From contig CAILHZ010000006.1 of NCBI GenBank assembly GCA_903834135.1, positions 38,211 through 102,210 of the forward strand: DNA of 64,000 bases. Direction: 5' to 3'. Position 1 is the stretch's first letter. Each line of letters starts with the position of its first letter. The notes under the pieces were generated by a model. That model saw nothing but the letters and a program-made list of their open reading frames with translations. It made no database searches and was not told where the DNA came from. Of this stretch, positions 1 through 8,133 are shown piece by piece. Position numbers and translations under genes: made by a program. Origin of the DNA: an uncultured Opitutia bacterium (lineage in GTDB: Bacteria; Verrucomicrobiota; Verrucomicrobiia; Opitutales; Opitutaceae).

Positions 1-1154
1 CAACAAATTCTTCAGGAAGTGTAACCAGTAACGCAGCGTTTGTTACAGCAAACCCAGCTACAGGTGCTCCTACCTTTAGTTTACAACCTGCTTCACAAGT
101 GGTTACTGCATCCTCCACTGTTGTCTTTAGAGCAGCTACAGCAACTACGGGTGCAACCTACCAGTGGTATCTAAACGGAATAGCAATTTCTGGCGCCACA
201 AAGGCTTCGTTCTCAACAACTGCAGTACCTGCGAATTACGGTAACTATCAATGTATGGTAGTGACTGCAACGGGTGCTGTATTAAGCCAGATTGCAACCA
301 TCTCACCTGTGACAACCTCAAATCCAGGGCGTTTAGTTAACCTCTCGGTACTTACTCTTGATGCTCCAGGCAGTCAGCTTTTAACACTTGGTTTTGTTTC
401 GGGTGGATCAGGTACAACAGGAACTCAGCCAGTTCTCGTACGTGGTATAGGCCCTGCACTTGCTGCATATAATGTAGCAGGCGTATTACCGGATCCTAAA
501 ATTTCACTGTTTAATGGAAGTACACTAGTAAATTCAAACTCAGGTTGGGGCTCATCAATTACTAACATTACCCAAGTAAATGCTGCAGATGCTGCAACCG
601 GCGCCTTTACCTTAACAAACACAGCGAGCTTAGATTCTGCACTAGTAGCTACACTACCTAGTGCTGCTTACACTGTTCAGGTCAGTAGCCCAACAAGCAG
701 CACAGGTAATGCTCTAGCTGAAGTGTACGATAATACTGCAGCAGGTACTTATACTGCAACGACACCACGTCTTATTAATCTATCCTGCTTACAACTTGTT
801 AAAGCTAACAGTTTATTAACGGCTGGCTTTACAGTAAGTGGAATGACTGCAAAGACCGTACTTATTCGCGCTTCGGGTCCGTCTCTGAGTGCGTTTAATG
901 TCAGTGGTGTCATGCCTGATCCAACCTTAAATCTGTTCAGTGGTACAACCAGTATTGCAACCAATGCAGGTTGGGGTGGAGATGCAGCAATTGCAGCAGC
1001 TAATAGTTCTGTTTACGCCTTTGCATTTGCAAGTGCTACAAGTAAGGACTCAGCTCTCTTAGTAACGCTAAATCCTGGTACGTATTCAGTCCAAGTCACC
1101 AGTGCAACTGGTGCTGCTGGTACGACCTTGGTTGAGGTTTACGAAGTCCCTTAA
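1..1154 (+). CDS. C-terminal part of a giant Ig-like surface protein (5' truncated by window edge)
   Basis: The reading frame is open from base 3 to the stop at 1152-1154, so the gene starts left of the window. The first GTG (99) is only an internal valine. About 100 residues of an Ig-like domain come first (YQWYLNGIAISGAT at about 150-200). Two related domains of about 130 residues follow, starting near 330 and 768. Each has GP.L..FNV.GVMPDP, then F.G, N.GWG, a DSAL..TL stretch and a final EVY. The same C-terminal module ends the giant gene at the right edge, so the two are paralogs. The protein is probably secreted or surface bound. No PEP-CTERM or LPXTG signal is visible, and the tandem module may do the anchoring. 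Its function as an adhesin is inferred. Confidence 0.85.
   Translation, partial: TNSSGSVTSNAAFVTANPATGAPTFSLQPASQVVTASSTVVFRAATATTGATYQWYLNGIAISGATKASFSTTAVPANYGNYQCMVVTATGAVLSQIATISPVTTSNPGRLVNLSVLTLDAPGSQLLTLGFVSGGSGTTGTQPVLVRGIGPALAAYNVAGVLPDPKISLFNGSTLVNSNSGWGSSITNITQVNAADAATGAFTLTNTASLDSALVATLPSAAYTVQVSSPTSSTGNALAEVYDNTAAGTYTATTPRLINLSCLQLVKANSLLTAGFTVSGMTAKTVLIRASGPSLSAFNVSGVMPDPTLNLFSGTTSIATNAGWGGDAAIAAANSSVYAFAFASATSKDSALLVTLNPGTYSVQVTSATGAAGTTLVEVYEVP
330..1151 (+). repeat. Tandem C-terminal domain pair (two copies of about 130 aa)
   Basis: Copy 1 runs from RLVNLSVL (330) to EVYDN (about 731). Copy 2 runs from RLINLSCLQL (768) to EVYEVP (1151). The copies share LxxGF, VLxR..GP.L..FNV, PDP.L.LF.G, N.GWG and DSAL..TL. 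The two copies at 56303-57124 match in order and spacing. Confidence 0.85.
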
Positions 1155-1170
1155 TAAGAGTTTTAAACAA

Positions 1171-1207
1171 GGCGGGTTTGAGGTATAACTCGAACCTGCC
1201 TTTTTTT
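1171..1207 (+). terminator. Intrinsic terminator of the Ig-like gene
   Basis: The 12-bp stem ggcgggtttgag / ctcgaacctgcc has two G-T wobbles, a 6-base loop and a run of seven T (1201-1207). It lies 16 bases after the stop. The next gene's ATG (1208) directly abuts the T-run, so the same structure could also sit at the front of that gene. Confidence 0.85.
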
Positions 1208-2026
1208 ATGTCTTCTCAAAATCAAGTCATGGATACTGCGACGGTGATTGTGACTGGTGCTGACGCCTATCACTTTTCGAACCTGCATATATTGATTGGA
1301 TCTTGGAAAGTAAATAACCCAACACTTCCATTACTGGTCTGTGATTTTGGGTTCACCCCTAATCAAGTAGAACTACTTAAAACAATTTCTGGAGTAGTGT
1401 ATCTGCCACGTAAAGGAGTTGCCTTTACTCATCCGTGGGAAGGTAAAGCTGCTATTATAGACTTTCTTAAAGAGTACACTAAACCGTACGAAGTCCTCAT
1501 ATGGATTGATGCCGATGCTTTATTTGTAAGTCCTTATCCTAATCTGGCTCAGCTTATCAAAGGCTACGATATGATTATAGATCCTCATATTAATAGTATA
1601 GCTGAGATTATGCATGAGTGTAACATTGAGGTTTTAAACGTAAGAAAAGAAGATCCCTATTTTAGTGCAGGTTGTTGGATTGCACGAAAAGGTGTACTTT
1701 TAGAGAACTATCATACATTCACACAGCGTGTGAAGGGGAAGGGTAACTTGTGGGAATGCGACGCATTTGTAGCAGCCATTTATCACGAGAAATTAAAGTT
1801 ACTCGAAGTAGACGGCGGGGTATGGCATAGTCGTGGCAAGACATCCTTAGCTACCTGCACCGTTAAAGACTTAAATGCGTTTCATAACGGACAGCTCATC
1901 TATGTCCTGCACGCTAATGCAGAGTATACTGTAAGAAATGATGGTAGACGCATTTTCAATCGCCTAGAACTTGCAAAGATTCAGGATTACTACGAAGCCT
2001 ATTTTTTAAAGCACCATAGTTCTTAA
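1208..2026 (+). CDS. Putative GT-A type glycosyltransferase
   Basis: The 272-residue protein begins with a Rossmann-like strand (ATVIVTGADAYHFSNLHIL) typical of nucleotide-sugar transferases. It has a DxD-type metal and nucleotide motif in WIDADALF near residue 95 and later SAGCWIARKG, as expected for a family 8-like GT-A fold. Substrate and acceptor cannot be read. No signal peptide or membrane segment is seen, so it is probably cytoplasmic or peripheral. ATG 1208 is chosen because an upstream TTG in frame (1178) lies inside the terminator stem. ATG 1229 is an equally plausible shorter start. The convergent neighbour ends only 10 bases downstream. Its place between a giant surface protein and a TMTC-like protein suggests envelope glycan work, which is inference. 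Confidence 0.65.
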   Translation: MSSQNQVMDTATVIVTGADAYHFSNLHILIGSWKVNNPTLPLLVCDFGFTPNQVELLKTISGVVYLPRKGVAFTHPWEGKAAIIDFLKEYTKPYEVLIWIDADALFVSPYPNLAQLIKGYDMIIDPHINSIAEIMHECNIEVLNVRKEDPYFSAGCWIARKGVLLENYHTFTQRVKGKGNLWECDAFVAAIYHEKLKLLEVDGGVWHSRGKTSLATCTVKDLNAFHNGQLIYVLHANAEYTVRNDGRRIFNRLELAKIQDYYEAYFLKHHSS

Positions 2027-2036
2027 GGTAAGCACT

Positions 2037-4844
2037 TTATTCAGTCAGCCGTTTTAAAGCCTCTTTAGCTGGAGTAAATAATGGATTTAGCCTTAGCGCT
2101 TCAGCGTAATGCTTACGGGCATCGCTTAGTGTTGATTTATCTTTTTCTAACTGAACTGCTAAATTAAAATGTATTGCGTAAGACTGAGGCAGTAATTTAA
2201 GCGCTGATTCATACTGAGTGATTGCTTGAATTCTACTCTCAGATTTTTGCCCATATAGATTGCCTAAATTATTATAGGCTTCCGCATAGTCGCTAATAAG
2301 TGCGATTGCTTTTTTGTAGTGCATCTCTGCTTCACTTGCCTTGCCAGGCATTTTAGAGAGCAGGGCTCCAAAATTATTATGCGCTTGGGCAAAATCTGGA
2401 TTGAGCTTCAGCGCTTCAGTGTATTCGCTAACTGCTTCGGTTTGAGTTGACGGAAATTCGGCGTAAAGAAGTGCTAGGTTATTGTGTAAATCAGCTATCT
2501 TTGGATTTAAACTTAAGGCTGCTTTATAATGGCCTATCGCCATATCTTTATACTCAGTAGTTTCAGCACATAACTTTGCTAGGTTAATATGGGCAGCAAG
2601 ATTCTTAGGATCTAGTTTGAGTGCCTGATCATATGCTTTAATTGCCTCTAAATGATGCTCAGGGTGTCTATTTAAATAATCAGCATACTGTAAGTGAAAT
2701 TCAGCAGCGTCTGGATTAAGTGTAATCGCTGTCTTTAAATGTTTGATGACATCTAAATCATGCCCTCCTAGTTTTTCATAGGCTCCAGCAAGACGTAATT
2801 GAGCTTCAGGGAATGCCGAATAAATACTCAAGGCTGTTTCATATTCTTTGATCGCAGCTTGTATTTCTTTGCGACCTTCAAGCATGATTGCTACATTGCA
2901 GTGCTCAACGGAGAGTTGGGAGTCGGTATCTTTAGGATTAAGTGCTAAGGCGAGTTTAAATTCCTTGAGTGCTTCATCTGCCATCACAGGATTGCGTTTA
3001 TAGACGAGCCCGAGATTAAAATGAATAAAGCTCGAGTCAGGTTGGTAAGCGATTGCCTGCTTATACTCAGCAATTGCTTCTATATCTTTACCGGATAGGC
3101 TGCTATACAGATTTGCTAAATTATTATGTGCTTCCGCGTAGGTAGGCTTTAGTTCAATCGACTTTTTATATTCAGCGATCGCTTCACTTTGCTTAGCAGG
3201 GTCTTTTGCTATGAGAATTGCGTAGTCGTTGTGAAATTCTGCACTGTAGGGCTTAAGAGCCAGCGCCATTAAAAAATGCGCTTCTGCATCTTTTTCTTTA
3301 CCTGGAATTTTAGAAGCGAGGTTAGCATAGTTACTATGCGCTTCAGCATTCTTAACATTATATTTTAAAGACTCAGCATAATGCGCGATTGCTTCATCAC
3401 GTTTACTTGGATCATCGGCATACAGCATTCCTAAATTATTATGGGCATCCGAATAATTCGGTTTTTGTCTGAGTGCTTCTATAAAGTATTTTTCGGATTC
3501 AGCTTTATGCTTTGGATCGGTTAAAAGCATATAGCCTAAATCATTTAAAGCCCTAGGGTTGTTAGGCTCTTTTGCAAGGGTATCAGTCCATATAGAAATG
3601 GAGGTCTGGTAGGTATTATTTCTGATATAAGTAGAGACTAAACATGCAATAATGAGACTAGGTAAGATAACTTTTAAGATTTTCTTACTACAGTAGGCAT
3701 AAAGCCCAATGACAAATAAAGTCAGTACTGCTGCTATCGGTAAATAAATTCTATTTTCTGCAATAGGCACTTCTGCTACCGGCACCACACTTGAGGTAGG
3801 TGATAAAACAATGAAAAACCATGCGCCAATAAATCCAAGGCTTGGTTTTTTGATAAGTGCATAGATAGTTGCGCCAAGCATTGCTAAGAGGACTACACCA
3901 TAAGGTAAGGCTTCACTGACTGTGTGTAAGAAATGCGCTCCTCTATCAAAAATCAAAGGATGTGGCCAAAGGCACAATCTAAAGTAAGTGGTGACAGCTT
4001 TACATTCTGTAAGCGCATACGTGTACCAGGTCACGCCTATACCGTAGCCCACCGCTTGGTGTTTGATAGCTTTCAGCAAAATTAAAAAAGGAATCCAGCT
4101 TGAAGCTAAAGCGCAGTAAAATTTCCACCGCTTGCTGAGTGCTTCTTTAAAAGTCCCTGCAATAAAAATACTATCATACAGTAAAACTACGACAGGAGCA
4201 GTGATGATTACTTCTTTACTCATCACACCCAACACACAGCTCGTCACACTGAGTGCATACCACCCCTTTTTTTCGCTCTGTGTTCCTCGAATGAAGGAAT
4301 ACAAAGTTAAGAGATACAAAAGCCCCATTAAGGCTTCTGTTCTTTGGGATATGTAGCTGACTGTTTGAGTTTGAACAGGCTGCAGTGACCAAAGTAGTGC
4401 AATACAACCTGCAAGAAATACCGAATCTTTGCCAAATTGGTTACTTAAAATTTTACTCTTTAGTGTCTGATTGATTACCCCAAAGAGGGTCATCCCTGCA
4501 AAGATATGTATCAGGATACTAAAGACATGATGAGCCCAAGGTTCTAGCCCACTTATGGCGTAACTTAAGGCAAAGGTCACATTTGCAAAGGGTCTCCAGC
4601 CAAGACCTGGGTTAATAGGGGGTGATAAGACATCTCTTAAGGCTAACAACGAGCGAATGGACGTATTTTCAACAATGGTAGCATAATCGTCGAAAAGGAT
4701 AGGTACCCCTAGAGTATTACTATATCCTAGTGCTATAAATAGAGCGATGAATCCACAAACGAGGTAAGACTGCTTATTTTCAGGTGAAAATTCCTGTGAT
4801 TTATACTTTGAAGTAGGAACCTTCGGTTTCATGGATATTAACAT
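2037..4844 (-). CDS. TMTC-like membrane glycosyltransferase with long TPR domain
   Basis: The protein has 935 residues. The N-terminal part (to about residue 430) is polytopic. Its first external loop carries FDDYATIVENTSI, the acidic DD motif position of GT-C mannosyltransferases, then RPFANVTFALSYAISG and HHVFSILIHIF, as in TMTC/PMT relatives. The C-terminal half is about 13 TPR units (repeated YAEAHNNLGNLY-like stretches), probably extracytoplasmic. Family knowledge: TMTC proteins O-mannosylate beta-sandwich domains. The bacterial activity is inferred. The frame stays open through the tRNA-Ser gene to 4970, but those 42 residues only translate the tRNA. Starts at 4844 (MLISMKPK) or 4832 (MKPK) are more credible. 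Confidence 0.75.
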   Translation of the reverse strand: MLISMKPKVPTSKYKSQEFSPENKQSYLVCGFIALFIALGYSNTLGVPILFDDYATIVENTSIRSLLALRDVLSPPINPGLGWRPFANVTFALSYAISGLEPWAHHVFSILIHIFAGMTLFGVINQTLKSKILSNQFGKDSVFLAGCIALLWSLQPVQTQTVSYISQRTEALMGLLYLLTLYSFIRGTQSEKKGWYALSVTSCVLGVMSKEVIITAPVVVLLYDSIFIAGTFKEALSKRWKFYCALASSWIPFLILLKAIKHQAVGYGIGVTWYTYALTECKAVTTYFRLCLWPHPLIFDRGAHFLHTVSEALPYGVVLLAMLGATIYALIKKPSLGFIGAWFFIVLSPTSSVVPVAEVPIAENRIYLPIAAVLTLFVIGLYAYCSKKILKVILPSLIIACLVSTYIRNNTYQTSISIWTDTLAKEPNNPRALNDLGYMLLTDPKHKAESEKYFIEALRQKPNYSDAHNNLGMLYADDPSKRDEAIAHYAESLKYNVKNAEAHSNYANLASKIPGKEKDAEAHFLMALALKPYSAEFHNDYAILIAKDPAKQSEAIAEYKKSIELKPTYAEAHNNLANLYSSLSGKDIEAIAEYKQAIAYQPDSSFIHFNLGLVYKRNPVMADEALKEFKLALALNPKDTDSQLSVEHCNVAIMLEGRKEIQAAIKEYETALSIYSAFPEAQLRLAGAYEKLGGHDLDVIKHLKTAITLNPDAAEFHLQYADYLNRHPEHHLEAIKAYDQALKLDPKNLAAHINLAKLCAETTEYKDMAIGHYKAALSLNPKIADLHNNLALLYAEFPSTQTEAVSEYTEALKLNPDFAQAHNNFGALLSKMPGKASEAEMHYKKAIALISDYAEAYNNLGNLYGQKSESRIQAITQYESALKLLPQSYAIHFNLAVQLEKDKSTLSDARKHYAEALRLNPLFTPAKEALKRLTE

Positions 4845-4884
4845 GACAGCAATTTTAGCTATGTGGTCAATATGAGTTACGGTA

Positions 4885-4976
<92 letters not shown>

Positions 4977-5025
4977 GTTATACCTAGCTAAATCGTCCTA
5001 ACCTTGGTCGTTTGACGAACCGATG

Positions 5026-5054
5026 ATCACACACCCAGGGCCCTGCTAGGTCAA
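5026..5054 (-). promoter_or_regulatory. Candidate promoter for tRNA-Ser
   Basis: On the minus strand TTGACC (5054-5049) is followed after 17 bases by TGTGAT (5031-5026), a 5/6 match for -35 and 4/6 for -10. It would start transcription about 45 bases before the tRNA. Judged by eye only. Confidence 0.3.
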
Positions 5055-5139
5055 CGCAAAACACGGTTTATTAGCCCTTTACTAGATAGCTAGAAGCAAC
5101 CCGCAATTCTAATGTAAAATTTATGAATCACCCCCTATT

Positions 5140-5199
5140 TTGCGGAAAACCGACTTGCGTGGCTATAGCTGTAGCCTAGCGTGTCGTATTGAGTATATT
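5140..5199 (+). promoter_or_regulatory. Candidate promoter region of the nuo operon
   Basis: The 242-base gap before nuoB holds no ORF. TTGCGG (5140) with TATAGC 18 bases later (5164), or a TATATT (5194) without a clear -35, are possible elements. There is no Shine-Dalgarno before the nuoB ATG at 5219. Which element is used cannot be decided by reading. Confidence 0.25.
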
Positions 5200-5218
5200 C
5201 ACTTCACTCTAGCTCACT

Positions 5219-5731
5219 ATGGTATCATCTAACTCAGAACTGGCATATAACAGTAAAATCGAGGGCGATGTTGTCGTTTCACGCGCCGATGCCGTAATTA
5301 ATTGGATCCGCACAAATTCCATGTGGCCAATGCCAATGGGTCTTGCCTGCTGCGCCATTGAGCTCATGGCCGTGGCTTCTAGCCGCTTTGATATTGCCCG
5401 CTTTGGTGCAGAGGTCATGCGTTTTTCTCCTCGTCAAGCTGACGTGATGATTGTTTCAGGTACAGTGACCTACAAGATGGCAAGTGCAGTACGCCGTATT
5501 TACGACCAAATGCCTCATCCTAAGTGGGTAATCGCTATGGGAGCCTGTGCTTCCTCAGGTGGCATGTACCGCAGTTACGCTACACTTCAAGGTGTAGACC
5601 GGATTATCCCAGTAGATGTCTATGTCAGTGGATGCCCTCCACGTCCTGAGGCCCTCCTTGATGCATTAATGAAGCTGCAAGAAAAAGTAAAACGTGAGCC
5701 ATCCGCTCATAACTTACTTATTTCTAAATAA
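5219..5731 (+). CDS. nuoB: NADH-quinone oxidoreductase subunit B
   Basis: The 170-residue protein is the complex I subunit that carries the terminal iron-sulfur cluster N2, next to the quinone site, on the cytoplasmic arm. The four expected cysteines are present: adjacent C44 and C45 (LACCAIELM), C110 ([10 protein letters not shown]) and C139 ([12 protein letters not shown]). It is the first gene of the operon. Usually nuoA precedes nuoB, but only a tRNA and 242 bases lie upstream, too little for nuoA. The ATG at 5219 gives a start of family-typical length, without a Shine-Dalgarno. nuoC follows after 11 bases. Confidence 0.97.
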   Translation: MVSSNSELAYNSKIEGDVVVSRADAVINWIRTNSMWPMPMGLACCAIELMAVASSRFDIARFGAEVMRFSPRQADVMIVSGTVTYKMASAVRRIYDQMPHPKWVIAMGACASSGGMYRSYATLQGVDRIIPVDVYVSGCPPRPEALLDALMKLQEKVKREPSAHNLLISK

Positions 5732-5742
5732 TACCTTCACTA

Positions 5743-6381
5743 ATGCTCACAACGGAAAACCAAGTGAACGCCTTTAATGCAGAGACTTTAATCGCTGCTT
5801 TCCCAGCAGTAACGCTTCGTGCAAGTCTCGATCATCCTGCTTTTAATGTTCCGAGTAGCGAACTGCTCGCTGTCCTAGGTTACCTTAAAGAAAAACACAC
5901 CTTCGACTTTTTAGCAGACTTAACAGCAGTAGACTGGGCAGAAGGAGCAACACCTCGCTTCACTACGATTTATCATCTGTTTTCTACGACTACTCACCAG
6001 TATGTTCGTTTAGCTAGTGACTGCTTAGATAATGCAACACCACGTGTTCCATCGATTACTTCACTTTGGCCGTCAGCTAATTGGCATGAACGTGAAGTCT
6101 ACGATATGTTCGGGATTCAGTTTAGTAATCACCCAGACTTACGCCGTATTCTGATGTGGGATGGTTATCCTTATCATCCTTTACGTAAAGAATTCCCACT
6201 GGCTGGTATTGAAACCGATCTGCCTGACGTAGAAGTCGCTGCAGAAACCAAAGTTAAAGTAAAGCCCGCTCCTATGGCAGGAGGTCCCTTTGTTGCCCTT
6301 TCAGGCCAAGTTAACATGACTGAAGCAGAACCAATGGGTAAGGATCAAAGTTGGACCGAAAAATCGGAGAAACCAAACTGA
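5743..6381 (+). CDS. nuoC: NADH-quinone oxidoreductase subunit C
   Basis: The 212-residue protein belongs to the 30 kDa subunit family of the complex I peripheral arm. The family signature is clear at about residues 118-150: EREVYDMFGIQF, HPDLRRILMWDGY and HPLRKEFPL. The tail after about 160 is Lys/Ala/Pro-rich and less conserved. It is a separate gene, not the NuoCD fusion of enterobacteria. ATG 5743 is 11 bases after nuoB, and a GTG at 5764 is a possible alternative start. nuoD begins 3 bases after the stop. Confidence 0.95.
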   Translation: MLTTENQVNAFNAETLIAAFPAVTLRASLDHPAFNVPSSELLAVLGYLKEKHTFDFLADLTAVDWAEGATPRFTTIYHLFSTTTHQYVRLASDCLDNATPRVPSITSLWPSANWHEREVYDMFGIQFSNHPDLRRILMWDGYPYHPLRKEFPLAGIETDLPDVEVAAETKVKVKPAPMAGGPFVALSGQVNMTEAEPMGKDQSWTEKSEKPN

Positions 6382-6384
6382 GCT

Positions 6385-7611
6385 ATGGCTACTGACATGA
6401 CATTTCCAGATGCAGCAGCTCGTACAGCCGCTCAAAACCATGATCAAGAGAAGATGCATTTGTCCATGGGGCCATCGCATCCTTCGACCCACGGTGTTTT
6501 ACGTCTTCAATTAGAACTCGATGGCGAAATAATCACTAAAGCAGATCCCGTTTTAGGTTACTTACACCGTGGTGATGAAAAAATTGCAGAGAATATGACC
6601 TACAATCAGTTTGTTCCATATACGGACAGACTTGATTACTTAGCTCCTCTTGCAAATAACGCAGCCTATGCAATCGCAGTCGAGCGTCTTGCAAAATTAG
6701 AAGTTCCAGAAAGATGCCAAGCGATCCGCGTTATCACTTCTGAACTTGCCCGTATTTCTGCTCACTTAATGGGCCTAGGTGCATACGGAATCGATGTTGG
6801 TGCATGGACCGTATTTTTATACTCCTTCACAGAACGTGAAAAACTTTACAAACTGTTCGAAGAACTAACCGGTGCACGTTTTACAACCAGTTATTCTCGT
6901 ATCGGTGGCTTAGCTCGTGACGTACCAGAAGGCTGGACAGACCGAGTCCTCGCATTCTGTGATCAATTCCTACCAATCTTAGAGGAGACATTAACGCTTC
7001 TTACACGTAACAAAATTTTCATGGACCGTACCATGGGAGTTGGCATCATTTCAAAAGAAGATGCAATTGCCTACGGCTTAACAGGACCTAATGCACGTGG
7101 CTCAGGAGTCGCGATTGATCTGCGTAAAGACAAGCCTTACAGTGGCTATGATAAATACGAATTTGATATCCCTGTAGGAACAACTGGCGACTGCTATGAC
7201 CGCTATATGGTACGTGGCGAAGAAATGCGTCAGTCTGTTCGCATCGTACGCCAAGCAATCGCTAAATTCCCAAGTGGTCCTTGGTATGCAACGGATGCTA
7301 AAAAGATTTTTGCTCCTCAAAAAGGAAAAGTCTTAAGCTCCATGGAAGAGCTTATCCAAAATTTCATGTTAGTGACTGAAGGCCCTCAAATGCCTGCAGG
7401 TGAAGTATACTTCGAAGCAGAAAATCCAAAAGGAGCACTCGGCTTTTATATCGTCAGTAAGGGGGGTGGAGTACCTTACCGCTTAAAGATTAGGGCCCCA
7501 TCGTTTTGTAATCTTTCTGTTATTCCTAAAGTCTGTGTGGGTGAAATGATGGCAGACGTCGTTTCAATTCTTGGCTCACTGGACTTCGTTATGGGTGAAT
7601 GCGATAGATAA
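6385..7611 (+). CDS. nuoD: NADH-quinone oxidoreductase subunit D
   Basis: The 408-residue, 49 kDa type subunit builds the quinone pocket together with NuoB. Hallmarks are MGPSHPSTHGVLRLQLELDG near residue 29, then GYLHRGDEKIAENMTY, PYTDRLDYL, and a C-terminus ending in FVMGECDR as the family does. The conserved His in PSTHG and Tyr in the N-terminal motif are present. It sits in frame order after nuoC with a 3-base gap, which indicates tight operon packing. Confidence 0.97.
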   Translation: MATDMTFPDAAARTAAQNHDQEKMHLSMGPSHPSTHGVLRLQLELDGEIITKADPVLGYLHRGDEKIAENMTYNQFVPYTDRLDYLAPLANNAAYAIAVERLAKLEVPERCQAIRVITSELARISAHLMGLGAYGIDVGAWTVFLYSFTEREKLYKLFEELTGARFTTSYSRIGGLARDVPEGWTDRVLAFCDQFLPILEETLTLLTRNKIFMDRTMGVGIISKEDAIAYGLTGPNARGSGVAIDLRKDKPYSGYDKYEFDIPVGTTGDCYDRYMVRGEEMRQSVRIVRQAIAKFPSGPWYATDAKKIFAPQKGKVLSSMEELIQNFMLVTEGPQMPAGEVYFEAENPKGALGFYIVSKGGGVPYRLKIRAPSFCNLSVIPKVCVGEMMADVVSILGSLDFVMGECDR

Positions 7612-7628
7612 TTTAAATTTATAATCCT

Positions 7629-8117
7629 TTGAATCTATCAGATACCACAGTTAAGCAGATCGATGAGGTCATAACACACTATCCTGTTAAGCGTAGTGCT
7701 GCCTTACCACTCCTGCATCTTGTACAGGAAGATCAGGGCTATATTTCGCAAGATGCGATTGCTTGGATTGCAACAAAGTTAGAGCTTCAACCAATCAATG
7801 TGTATGAGCTCGTGACTTTTTATCCGATGTTTCGCCAAAAGCCTATTGGCAAGCGTCACATCAAAGTCTGCCGTACACTCTCCTGTGCTTTAATGGGTGG
7901 CTATAAAACCTGTTCTGAATTTGAAACCCAGTTTAATACTAAGAAGGGTGAAATTTCTCCAGGGGGCGAAGTCACCATTGAATTCGTAGAATGCTTAGCC
8001 AGCTGCGGCACAGCTCCTGTTGTTTTAATCGACGATACGCTGCATCAACATGTCGACTGCGCAAAAGCTCGCGCACTGTCTGACCAAATTAAAGCTGAGC
8101 TCAAAGCAAAAGCTTAA
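7629..8117 (+). CDS. nuoE: NADH-quinone oxidoreductase subunit E
   Basis: The 162-residue, 24 kDa subunit of the NADH-oxidising module carries a thioredoxin-like 2Fe-2S domain. The ligands are C81 and C86 (VCRTLSCALMG) and C122 and C126 (VECLASCGTAP), the expected C-x4-C and C-x3-C. The start appears to be TTG at 7629. No in-frame ATG lies between the nuoD stop and this point, and MNLSDTTVKQIDEV gives normal family length. nuoF begins 16 bases after the stop. A uORF-like extension of nuoF overlaps the end of this gene but is not used here. Confidence 0.94.
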   Translation: MNLSDTTVKQIDEVITHYPVKRSAALPLLHLVQEDQGYISQDAIAWIATKLELQPINVYELVTFYPMFRQKPIGKRHIKVCRTLSCALMGGYKTCSEFETQFNTKKGEISPGGEVTIEFVECLASCGTAPVVLIDDTLHQHVDCAKARALSDQIKAELKAKA

Positions 8118-8133
8118 ACTAATAAAAGACGCC

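Noticed and set aside
8050..8133. Upstream start for nuoF
   Set aside because: It overlaps nuoE and adds a Lys-rich stretch not seen in the family. ATG 8134 fits better.
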